From contig NZ_FOLQ01000001.1 in assembly GCF_900112365.1 (NCBI RefSeq), positions 744,001 through 808,000 on the forward strand: a DNA stretch of 64,000 nt, in the 5' to 3' direction. Below are positions 17,957 through 25,577 of this stretch, piece after piece. This DNA comes from Spirosoma endophyticum. Lineage in GTDB: Bacteria; Bacteroidota; Bacteroidia; Cytophagales; Spirosomataceae. A program made the position numbers and the translations under genes. The notes beneath the pieces are model-generated. The model saw only the letters and a list, made by a program, of their open reading frames with translations, had not been told where the DNA came from and did no database searches. Positions within the stretch are counted from its first letter, which is position 1, and each line of letters begins with the position of its first letter.

Positions 17957-19237
17957 TCACTCAAATTCGATCAGAAATTCAGTCCAGCCGGTTTCGTTGG
18001 TTTTTAGCGAGAATGAAAACTGGTGATTCAGCAGGACTTCGCGGGTGAGCGTCAGGCCAATGCCTTGTCCATCGGGTTTAGTGCTGTAGAATGGGTTAAA
18101 CAGATTGACTGCCAGTACCTCGGGAATCGGTTCGCCATTATCGCGTATAAGCACGTAGCGGGTAGTGCTGATCACTTCCACCTGCTGCCCCGGTTCACAA
18201 GCTTCGAGGGCGTTTTTCACTACGTTGACCAGTACCTGTTCCATTTGCTCGACATCCACCAGGCGAATATTCTCTTCGTTGCTAATGCTAATCAACGAAA
18301 CGTTGCGGGCAACGGCCTGCGGCTGCATCAACCGAATTACGCTACGTACCATAGCGCTCACATCCATAGCCCGCTTTTGGGGCTGAGGCAGGCGCACTAC
18401 GTCGGCAAACCGGCGCATGAAGCGATTCAGACGATCGTTGCGTTCGATGGCTACCCGAACGGCATGTTTCACATCGGGCTCATCCACATACGACTGCGTG
18501 ACGTCGAGAATCGAGTTGACCGCGCCGATGGAGTTGTTCACCTCATGCGCCATCATCCGAATCACTTTGCTGTAGGCTTTTTTCTCGGAAGCCAGAATCT
18601 CCGGCGTCAGTTCTTCAATCATCAGGAACGATCGCCGGAAACCACGATCCATGAAGAATGAACGTAGCACTTTATAGGTTTCCAGGCCGTTCGGCTTCAT
18701 AATCCGCGACTCACCATCTCCCATATCGGCGAGTTGAGCCAGCAACGAATACCCTATTTCAGCCAGTTCTTTGCCCACTACGTCGTCGGGCTGCACAGAA
18801 AGTAGCTGGCTAGCCCTGGGATTAACCGACTCAATTCGATCATCGAAATCAAAAATCAGGATAGCAATGGGGGCAGCATCAATGAGTTTGTTCAGGAAAA
18901 ATTGTTGTTCCACCTGCCGCGTGCGCTCCTGCCGGAGCTGGTCAATCATGAGGTTATAGACGGTTATTAATTCATCGACTTCCCGATTGCCGGTTGGTAC
19001 AAATTTGACGGTAAAGTCTTTGTCACGAATGGCTTCAATGCCCGACGCAATAAATTCGGAGGGTTGCTGAAATTGCCGGTAAATGCTGATAGCGAAGTAA
19101 AGAGACAATAAAAGCCCTAGTTCACTGGCAATGAACAGCGGTTTGTTTTGCTGAAGTACCAAAAATAGCAGCGCGGTAATTGCCAGATGAACAGCAATCA
19201 TGTAAAGCAAGTAGCGGGAGCGAAAACTGACGTACAT
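17957..19237 (-). CDS. Membrane histidine kinase, last gene of the efflux operon
   Basis: 426 residues from the ATG at 19237; a longer frame would translate the hairpin upstream and was rejected. Two membrane helices lie near residues 8-28 and 31-50, then a HAMP-like linker, a PAS domain (about 115-215, LIDAAPIAILIFDFDDRIESVN), the phosphoacceptor box MMAHEVNNSIG with His231, and a HATPase_c domain with NVVKNALEA, IRDNGEPI and FYSTKPDGQGIGL. The layout matches NtrB/AtoS-type sensors, which pair with sigma-54 response regulators such as the gene just upstream. With almost no periplasmic loop, it probably senses the membrane or a cytoplasmic cue. It converges with the VOC gene. Confidence 0.9.
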   Translation of the reverse strand: MYVSFRSRYLLYMIAVHLAITALLFLVLQQNKPLFIASELGLLLSLYFAISIYRQFQQPSEFIASGIEAIRDKDFTVKFVPTGNREVDELITVYNLMIDQLRQERTRQVEQQFFLNKLIDAAPIAILIFDFDDRIESVNPRASQLLSVQPDDVVGKELAEIGYSLLAQLADMGDGESRIMKPNGLETYKVLRSFFMDRGFRRSFLMIEELTPEILASEKKAYSKVIRMMAHEVNNSIGAVNSILDVTQSYVDEPDVKHAVRVAIERNDRLNRFMRRFADVVRLPQPQKRAMDVSAMVRSVIRLMQPQAVARNVSLISISNEENIRLVDVEQMEQVLVNVVKNALEACEPGQQVEVISTTRYVLIRDNGEPIPEVLAVNLFNPFYSTKPDGQGIGLTLTREVLLNHQFSFSLKTNETGWTEFLIEFE

Positions 19238-19241
19238 AAGG

Positions 19242-19314
19242 GCAGGGAGCAGGAAGCGCGGTGCAGGGATTATTGGGCTTGGCTTTTCCATGCACCATGC
19301 TCCTGGCTCCCTGC
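19242..19314. repeat. Imperfect inverted repeat between response regulator and kinase genes
   Basis: Arms 19242-19265 and 19291-19314 pair imperfectly; both are built from GCAGGGAGC, AGGAGC and GGTGCA words. It is located between the two-component genes of the operon and is related in style to 24054-24113. Confidence 0.7.
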
Positions 19315-19320
19315 TTTATA

Positions 19321-20727
19321 TCACTCCTCAGTTGAATACGGAATACCAAATTTCTCTAATCGCCGGTAAAGCGCAAAACGGGTGATACCCAATGCCCGCG
19401 CAACTTTGGTAACCCGGTTTTGATGAAACGCCATCGCCCGCTGAATCATCTGGTATTCCATTTCTTCCAGTGTCATCGTGCCAACGGGGGGCAAGGATGG
19501 TCGGAATGCCGCATCACCGGTGTTCCCGCGGGGAGCCTGGGGCGTGGAGGTAGAAATTTGCGTGAGGTTGCGTTCGAAGTCATCGACTTGTAACTCGTCG
19601 TTGGATGATAAAAGAACGGTTCGTTCGACCCCATTTTTCAATTGTCGGATGTTGCCTGGTAAGGGAAGATTTTTCAACCATTTCTGCGCTGTTGGACTCA
19701 CCTTGAGATCCGGTCGACCGTAGATCGTTTTCAGGTTATCGACAAAGTACGAAACGAGTAGGGGAATGTCACCGGGACGTTCGCGCAAAGCGGGCAGATG
19801 TACGGTGATGAGATTAATCCGATAAAACAAATCCTCGCGAAATTGCCCTTTACTGACCATCTCTTCCAGATTACGATTTGTCGCACAGATGATTCGCACG
19901 TCAACCGTTCGGGATTTGCTGCTACCCAACGGTTCGAAGGTTCGATCCTGCAACACACGTAGCAGTTTGACCTGACTGGTCATATCGAGGTCGCCGATCT
20001 CGTCCAGGAAAATGGACCCTTTGTTAGCCAGTTCAAACCGCCCTACTCGATCAGTCTTCGCATCCGTAAACGCACCCTTTACATGCCCAAACAGCTCACT
20101 TTCAAACAGCGTCGATGAAATGCCACCCAGGTTCACTTTTACAAATGGCTGACGCTGACGGCGGCTGTTCTGGTGGATGGCTTCGGCAATGAGTTCTTTG
20201 CCCGTTCCGCTCTCACCCGTAATGAGTACCGGCGCATCCGTTGGCGCCACACGCCCGATGGTCGTCAGGATCGCAAGCAGGTTCGGGTCTTCGCCCACGA
20301 TGTTATCGAAGCGAAACTGCTGGTCGAGTTTCCGGCGATTGGGCGAACTGGGTACGGTCTGCGCCAGATTGAGTGCCGTACGCACCGACTGCACGAGGTA
20401 TTCGTTCTTCCAGGGTTTTGTGATAAAATCTTTGCCCCCCGCTTTCATGCCCTCCACCGCGAGATCGATACTGCCCCAACCCGTAATCAAAATCACCGGT
20501 ACGTTCGGCAACCGCTCCCGAATCCGACGGAGCAAACGCAGGCCATCGTCGCCGGACGTATCCACCGAGAAATTCATATCCAGCAGGATCAACTCTGGTG
20601 TCTCTTCATTCAAAATTTCGAACGTATCGAACGGCCCGTCAGCTACGCGCACCATGAAGCCTTCTTTCCTGAACAGTAAAGAAAGTGAAGTTTGAATAGC
20701 AATATCGTCGTCAATGATGAGAAGCAT
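19321..20727 (-). CDS. Sigma-54-dependent response regulator (NtrC family)
   Basis: 468 residues. The receiver domain (1-115) has the acidic pair IIDDD at the start, phosphoacceptor Asp50 in LILLDMNF, and the lysine of FITKPWK. The AAA+ domain (about 140-385) has Walker A GESGTGKE (171-178), FLDEIGD (240-246), and the sigma-54 contact loop, which reads GAFTDA (218-223) instead of GAFTGA. The C-terminal Fis-type helix-turn-helix (about 430-462, RVTKVARALGITRFALYRRL) binds DNA. It is encoded between the permeases and its kinase. The operon has a strong sigma-54 promoter candidate at 26872-26887 with an upstream palindrome, so autoregulation of the whole locus is likely. Confidence 0.93.
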   Translation of the reverse strand: MLLIIDDDIAIQTSLSLLFRKEGFMVRVADGPFDTFEILNEETPELILLDMNFSVDTSGDDGLRLLRRIRERLPNVPVILITGWGSIDLAVEGMKAGGKDFITKPWKNEYLVQSVRTALNLAQTVPSSPNRRKLDQQFRFDNIVGEDPNLLAILTTIGRVAPTDAPVLITGESGTGKELIAEAIHQNSRRQRQPFVKVNLGGISSTLFESELFGHVKGAFTDAKTDRVGRFELANKGSIFLDEIGDLDMTSQVKLLRVLQDRTFEPLGSSKSRTVDVRIICATNRNLEEMVSKGQFREDLFYRINLITVHLPALRERPGDIPLLVSYFVDNLKTIYGRPDLKVSPTAQKWLKNLPLPGNIRQLKNGVERTVLLSSNDELQVDDFERNLTQISTSTPQAPRGNTGDAAFRPSLPPVGTMTLEEMEYQMIQRAMAFHQNRVTKVARALGITRFALYRRLEKFGIPYSTEE

Positions 20728-20743
20728 AGAATGCTAAAATAGA

Positions 20744-20770
20744 CCTATAAGGTCTCTGAAACTTTATAGG
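20744..20770. repeat. Short hairpin between permease and response regulator genes
   Basis: CCTATAAGGT / ACTTTATAGG, 10-bp arms with one G-T pair and a 7-nt loop, in the 54-bp gap between two operon genes. Confidence 0.6.
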
Positions 20771-20781
20771 GCTGAAAATGA

Positions 20782-21936
20782 CTACTCTTCATGAAGCGCC
20801 GTCGCGGGTTGAATAAGGGACGCTTGCCGACTCGGGAATAAGGCACAAAGGGTAACGATACCATAGATGACCAATACCGCAATTAGGATGGCAGTTATGT
20901 AAATGCCCGACTCTACATCGAAGACGTTCAATAAAGGAAACTGAATGGCAAACAGCAGGCCGATGAGCATGGCGAACGTAGCAAGTACCCAGATCTCGCC
21001 GATGAACTGGGTTGTAATCCCGCTTCCGGTCGCTCCCAACGCCCGACGCAGACCAATTTCACCCCGACGTTTGGCAATGCTCAGATTCAGCACCCCGAAC
21101 AGGCCCAATGCTACGTTGATTAAAAGAAAACTGCACACGATCAAGGCAATAATAACTGGTACTAAAACAAGGTTATGCTGATTTTTTCGTGAATCGGTCA
21201 AGTAGTCGACTTCTACGCTCCAGCCGGTCATCATCGACGCGATATCCTTCACAATTTTTGCCTCAAAAACCGCATCGGTTCCGGGCCTTACTTTAATCAA
21301 CATCGTATCATTCCAGGGTTCACTGGCTTTCACCAATTCAAATAAAGCAGGTTTATTGACCATAAATTCACCCTTCGCCTTGAAATTTTCGATTACGCCA
21401 ACGACCCGAAATTTATCACTTATCACTTTTCCTAACGGATTTTCATCACCAAATAAACCTTCCCTGGCCTTCTGGTTGATGACAATCGGCTTGTATTTGC
21501 CTACACTATCTGCATTCCGATACCATTTCCCTACAGATACGGGAATGCCGACTGTTTTGGCAAAATCCCCATCGGTTACGTACATATCAGCGTGTACTTT
21601 CTTCTTATTGTACTCGACTCCATTGCTCATCTGATTCGCCGAGAACGGAAAGTTGCTGCTCATCCGGGAAACGGATTCTACTTCGCGGTACGCCTTCAGT
21701 CGTTGCACGATACGTTGTAGTTTATTTGCTACGTCGGTTGTATCCTGATTACTCTTCAGACTAATCGCCCAGACGTTGTCATACGAGAAACCCAAAGGCT
21801 GCCTGTAATTTCTCAGATTGACAACGATCAATGTTGCCAGACCGAAGAGTACCATAAATGAAGCCCAGATTTCGACGATCAGCAAGGAGTGGGCCTTCTT
21901 TTTGTTCCAGATTAATGTAAACAGATGACGTAGCAT
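20782..21936 (-). CDS. FtsX/MacB-type ABC permease, second of a pair
   Basis: 384 residues from the ATG at 21936. The longer frame adds residues encoded by the inverted repeat upstream and was rejected. It has one N-terminal membrane helix (about 17-38), a periplasmic MacB_PCD-like domain (about 40-255), and three C-terminal helices of the FtsX core with the conserved RRGEIGLRRALGATGSGITTQF. Such permeases work as mechanotransmitters that use ATP hydrolysis to push substrate out through a TolC channel. It differs in sequence from the permease encoded just upstream, so the transporter is probably a heterodimer. Its partner ATPase, adaptor and outer-membrane channel are all in the same operon. 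Confidence 0.88.
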   Translation of the reverse strand: MLRHLFTLIWNKKKAHSLLIVEIWASFMVLFGLATLIVVNLRNYRQPLGFSYDNVWAISLKSNQDTTDVANKLQRIVQRLKAYREVESVSRMSSNFPFSANQMSNGVEYNKKKVHADMYVTDGDFAKTVGIPVSVGKWYRNADSVGKYKPIVINQKAREGLFGDENPLGKVISDKFRVVGVIENFKAKGEFMVNKPALFELVKASEPWNDTMLIKVRPGTDAVFEAKIVKDIASMMTGWSVEVDYLTDSRKNQHNLVLVPVIIALIVCSFLLINVALGLFGVLNLSIAKRRGEIGLRRALGATGSGITTQFIGEIWVLATFAMLIGLLFAIQFPLLNVFDVESGIYITAILIAVLVIYGIVTLCALFPSRQASLIQPATALHEE

Positions 21937-21942
21937 GATTAA

Positions 21943-22021
21943 GAGCGAAAGAGTGAATGAGCGAAAGAGTGAGTGAGTTCGTGTTAGCATTTCGTGCTTT
22001 CACTCATTCACTCTTTCGCTC
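21943..22021. repeat. Word-type inverted repeat, copy 2
   Basis: Arms 21943-21967 and 21997-22021 pair at 24 of 25 positions (GAGCGAAAGAGTGAATGAG core) with a 29-nt loop. It fills the gap between the two permease genes of the operon. Confidence 0.85.
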
Positions 22022-22038
22022 CGCTTCGGCGGTCCGAT

Positions 22039-23286
22039 TTAGGATTTAAGCGCTTCGGCAATGTTAAGTTTCGACATGCGCAGGGCGGGTAATACACCCG
22101 ATAGAAGACCGAAAACCAGACAGACCAACAGGCTGATTAAGAAGACGTTCACATTGATGGTCAGGTCGGCGTAGGCAATCCAGCCGCTCGAGTTGATGAG
22201 ATGAATAACGATCAGCGTCAGGATCAGGGCAATGGCTCCGCCAAGGAACGTAATGAAAATATTCTCAACGATAAACTGCCAGACCAGCGTTTTTACGGGC
22301 GCCCCGAACGCTTTCCGTATGCCTATTTCCGACGCCCGTTCCATAATACGACTGACATTCACGTTGACCAAGTTAATCGCGGGCAAACCCAGAAGCATGA
22401 ATAGGACAAACGCGATGATTCCGAAAAAAATAGTCTTCAGGCCAGGACCTCCGTCTAAAATTTGCCCTATAAAATTTTCGGCATAAGGTTCTGCTTTCGC
22501 TTCCAGTTGGGCATACTTGAATCCATCCTCCACACCAGGCAATGGGATTCGGTCAATTCGGCCCTGAAACTCGTTACGAACTGCTACTAAATCTGACTTA
22601 TCTTTGGCCAGGATAACACTCATGAAACCGCCCCGTAAACCGCTTCGCTGGTAATTACTTTTGGGAGCCGTGTACGGAAAAAAGACGTCGGCATACGTAA
22701 TGGGACGCGTAACCGGACTGCCCTTAACGACGCCAATTACCTTATAATGAATGCCTTCTATTTCAACATCTTTACCCACCACGGGTTCATTGGTATTTTC
22801 AAAATATTGCTTTTTAAATCCATCCGTAATGACCACGACGTAACTGCCATTCCTGATATGTTGCTCTGTGTAGGGTTTCCCTTCCAGAAATTCAAAATCC
22901 ATTACCTGCCAGAAGTCGGCATCGGTAAACTTAGTATTGAGCTTGATTTTCTGCGAACCCACATAGGCGTTGGAGCTGTTAAAAGCGGAGAAGATGGTTA
23001 CACGCTCGGGGGATTCCAGTGTTTTAGCATAATTCGTCAAAAACTTAAAACTCATCGGACCTGAATTCCTTCCGGTCAGGCTAGAGTCTCTCTGGACCAT
23101 CAGCATGACATACAGCGACCGGTCGCGCTTATTTTCAGGGTAGTGCCCCCCTAAAAGGTGATCTAAAAAAGAGGTCAGCACCATCAGTACCGTCAGCGTC
23201 AGGCTGATACCAAAGAGCGTAATGAAGGTATAGAACGGATGCCGGAGCAACACTTTCCAGGCAATTTTTATATAGTTCAGTAGCAT
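22039..23286 (-). CDS. FtsX/MacB-type ABC permease, first of a pair
   Basis: 415 residues from the ATG at 23286; upstream in-frame codons belong to the inverted repeat. One membrane helix near residues 17-40, a periplasmic domain (about 45-270), and three C-terminal helices with the FtsX-core sequence MERASEIGIRKAFGAPVKTLVW. The C-terminus RMSKLNIAEALKS is the usual end of the family. It is encoded directly after the ATPase gene and before the second permease. Together with these it makes an ABC exporter of the MacB type. Substrate cannot be deduced; antimicrobial peptides, lipids or siderophores are typical for the superfamily. Confidence 0.9.
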   Translation of the reverse strand: MLLNYIKIAWKVLLRHPFYTFITLFGISLTLTVLMVLTSFLDHLLGGHYPENKRDRSLYVMLMVQRDSSLTGRNSGPMSFKFLTNYAKTLESPERVTIFSAFNSSNAYVGSQKIKLNTKFTDADFWQVMDFEFLEGKPYTEQHIRNGSYVVVITDGFKKQYFENTNEPVVGKDVEIEGIHYKVIGVVKGSPVTRPITYADVFFPYTAPKSNYQRSGLRGGFMSVILAKDKSDLVAVRNEFQGRIDRIPLPGVEDGFKYAQLEAKAEPYAENFIGQILDGGPGLKTIFFGIIAFVLFMLLGLPAINLVNVNVSRIMERASEIGIRKAFGAPVKTLVWQFIVENIFITFLGGAIALILTLIVIHLINSSGWIAYADLTINVNVFLISLLVCLVFGLLSGVLPALRMSKLNIAEALKS

Positions 23287-23295
23287 ATTTAAAGA

Positions 23296-23364
23296 GCGAA
23301 AGAGTGAATGAGTGCAAGAGCGAAAGAATAGTTGGCGAGCTTGTCCGCTCATTCACTCTTTCGC
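23296..23364. repeat. Word-type inverted repeat, copy 3
   Basis: Arms 23296-23314 and 23346-23364 pair at 18 of 19 positions (GCGAAAGAGTGAATGAG core) with a 31-nt loop. It lies between the ATPase and first permease genes. Confidence 0.8.
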
Positions 23365-23375
23365 CTTTTCACTCT

Positions 23376-24038
23376 TTATAATACCTGCGTTCCGTCGAAC
23401 AGACGAATGAGTCGATGGGTGCGTTTGGCCATTTGTTCATCGTGCGTGACCATCACGATGGTAGCGCCGTCGTCGTTGAGTTGTTGCAGGATATTCATAA
23501 TTTCGTTGCCCATCGCGCTGTCGAGGTTGCCGGTTGGCTCATCGGCCAGAATGATGTCGGGATTGCCGACGATGGCACGGGCAATGGCCACCCGCTGTTT
23601 CTGCCCGCCCGACAATTGCTTCGGGAAGTGCTTCACGCGGTTGCTCAAACCCACTTTCGTCAGTGCTTCCTTCGCATATTCCTGACGAGGTTTACCATTT
23701 TGTGAGCGATAGAGCAAGGGAATCTCTACGTTATCGAGCACCGTCAAATCGTTGATCAGGTGGAAGCTCTGAAAAATGAATCCGATTTTCTGATTACGTA
23801 ACCGCGCCAGTTCCTTGTCGCGGTACTGCGTTACCGGCTGACCATCCAGTTGAACGGTACCTTTTGATGGTTCATCCAGCAAGCCCATTACGTTCAGCAA
23901 CGTGCTTTTGCCGCAACCCGACGGTCCCATGATGGAGACGAATTCACCTTTCTTGATGTCCAGGTTGATGTTGTTGAGCGCCAGTGTCTCGATGGTGCTG
24001 GTCCGGTACACTTTTTCGATGTTTTGGAGTGTGATCAT
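23376..24038 (-). CDS. ABC transporter ATP-binding protein (MacB/LolD type)
   Basis: 220 residues with every ABC motif intact: Walker A GPSGCGKST, Q-loop IFQSFHLI, signature LSGGQKQR, Walker B IILADEPTGN with the catalytic glutamate, and the switch histidine in VMVTHD. The sequence near the signature (KVGLSNRVKHFPKQLSGGQ) is that of the LolD/MacB/FtsE group that works with FtsX-like permeases. It is a stand-alone ATPase, not fused to the permease as in E. coli MacB. Its gene lies between the TolC-type gene and the two permease genes on one strand, so it powers that exporter. Confidence 0.94.
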   Translation of the reverse strand: MITLQNIEKVYRTSTIETLALNNINLDIKKGEFVSIMGPSGCGKSTLLNVMGLLDEPSKGTVQLDGQPVTQYRDKELARLRNQKIGFIFQSFHLINDLTVLDNVEIPLLYRSQNGKPRQEYAKEALTKVGLSNRVKHFPKQLSGGQKQRVAIARAIVGNPDIILADEPTGNLDSAMGNEIMNILQQLNDDGATIVMVTHDEQMAKRTHRLIRLFDGTQVL

Positions 24039-24053
24039 GGTTTTAGGGCTGGG

Positions 24054-24113
24054 CGTGGAGCAAGGGGCACGGAGCTTGGATAACTCCTAGCACCTTGCTC
24101 CACGCTCCGTGCT
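24054..24113. repeat. Word-type inverted repeat between ATPase and TolC-type genes
   Basis: Left GCGTGGAGCAAGG (24054-24066) pairs with CCTTGCTCCACGC (24093-24105); the adjoining GCACGGAGC and GCTCCGTGC give an alternative pairing. The composition from GGAGCA words recalls 19242-19314. Confidence 0.7.
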
Positions 24114-25572
24114 ATTTAATTTTTTGGTTCGTTTCAAAATCATATAAAGTCAGTAGGCGAAGCGTGTAATACGCCTGCCAGTAGTCGCGCAGGGCCAGGA
24201 TTGCATCCCGACGGGCGCGGTCTTTGTCCTGGGTAGCAATGCCTAAATCCGTTACGCTGAGATCGCTTAACTTGAACCGATCCTGCGCAATCTGGTACCG
24301 ATTCTGTGCAATCTGGTCAGCCTTGGCCGTCAGCGTCACTTGCTGGTTCAGCATTTGAAGCAGTGTCACTTGCGTAAAAATCTCCTGTTCAAACGTTAAC
24401 TTGTCCTGTTCTACAGTTTGCTGAGTCAGTTCGCTATTCGCTTTGGCCGTTTCAACAATCGCTTTTGTGCGGCCCCAGGTCATAATCGGAAGGCTGAATT
24501 GTAGTGATACGTACTCACGATTCTGCGGACTTACATACGCTTCGCCCAACCTGCCCCCCTGATTGGATAGTCCATAACCGCCTATCAACGTAGCATTCAG
24601 GCCGTTGTTTTTACGTGCTTTTTCCAGATCTCGATTGGCTTCCAGTAGTCGCCGTCGGAAACCAATCGCAGCCGACCGATTTGAGCCGGCTTCATCAATC
24701 GCCCGTTTTACGTCTACCGCAAATACCGGAATTTGATTTGGAATGGTCAGTTCGAGTGGGCGCGTCTGGCCCGTGCCATCGTCGCGATACCCGATAAACG
24801 TTTTTAGTTTTAGCGATGCCACAGCCGCCATTTGCTGGGCGGATGCCAGATCTTTTTCGGCATTTAATACGCTCAATTGGAGTTGCAGCAAGTCGTTCTG
24901 CGAAATCTTGCCGAGGTCGAGTTTATGAAGCGCAATTTTGTAGAGCGTATCGTTGTTGACCCGATTCGTTTCGGCAATCTGAAGATTCACCTGCGCCACC
25001 AGCAGATCGAAATACAACGTAGTAGCCGATACTGAAACCTGTTCAAGATTTTCGATCAGTTGCTGATTTCCCTCGGCATAAAGTAGCGGTTGAATCCGGC
25101 GATCCCAGCGCATGGGGTTGAACCAGAACAACGGTTGTGTCAGTTCAATGCCAAACGGAACGACATTGTAGAGAGTGTTATTCTGGATAAAATTATCAAA
25201 TCGCTGGAGCTGCGTCTGAACGGAAATGGTCCCTCCCGTTGGCGCAATCGTCTGGCTCAGCGATAGATTCAGAATTGAGTTGTTATACGATACCGGCTCG
25301 AACTGGATGTTGCCGTCAGGTTGCACGACTTGAATGTACGAGCGGGTAAAGTTGGGTAACGTACCAGCCAGACTGAGCTGTGGTTTGTACTGCGCCAGAA
25401 ACGAGCGATACGACCAGATATTTGTGCGCTGCTGGGTATTCGCCCGTTTGGCCGATACCGACTGCGCTTGTGCCAGTTGTAGTACGTCGCTCAACGTCAT
25501 AGCCTGCGTTTGGCCGAACGTTTGTGCTGCGCTAACCCATAAGCCGAGGACAAAAAGATAAAGACGGTTCAT
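24112..25572 (-). CDS. TolC-family outer-membrane efflux protein
   Basis: 486 residues with a signal peptide (LFVLGLWVSAAQTFGQ) and two outer-membrane-efflux repeats, each a long helical hairpin (about residues 25-235 and 280-480). Typical segments are MTLSDVLQLAQAQSVSAKRA at the start and ISQNDLLQLQLSVLNAEKDL in the middle. It would form the outer-membrane channel and tunnel of the tripartite exporter. The start at 25572 lies 5 nt after the adaptor gene, so the two are tightly coupled. Length is normal for the family. Confidence 0.9.
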   Translation of the reverse strand: MNRLYLFVLGLWVSAAQTFGQTQAMTLSDVLQLAQAQSVSAKRANTQQRTNIWSYRSFLAQYKPQLSLAGTLPNFTRSYIQVVQPDGNIQFEPVSYNNSILNLSLSQTIAPTGGTISVQTQLQRFDNFIQNNTLYNVVPFGIELTQPLFWFNPMRWDRRIQPLLYAEGNQQLIENLEQVSVSATTLYFDLLVAQVNLQIAETNRVNNDTLYKIALHKLDLGKISQNDLLQLQLSVLNAEKDLASAQQMAAVASLKLKTFIGYRDDGTGQTRPLELTIPNQIPVFAVDVKRAIDEAGSNRSAAIGFRRRLLEANRDLEKARKNNGLNATLIGGYGLSNQGGRLGEAYVSPQNREYVSLQFSLPIMTWGRTKAIVETAKANSELTQQTVEQDKLTFEQEIFTQVTLLQMLNQQVTLTAKADQIAQNRYQIAQDRFKLSDLSVTDLGIATQDKDRARRDAILALRDYWQAYYTLRLLTLYDFETNQKIK

Positions 25573-25577
25573 ATAAA

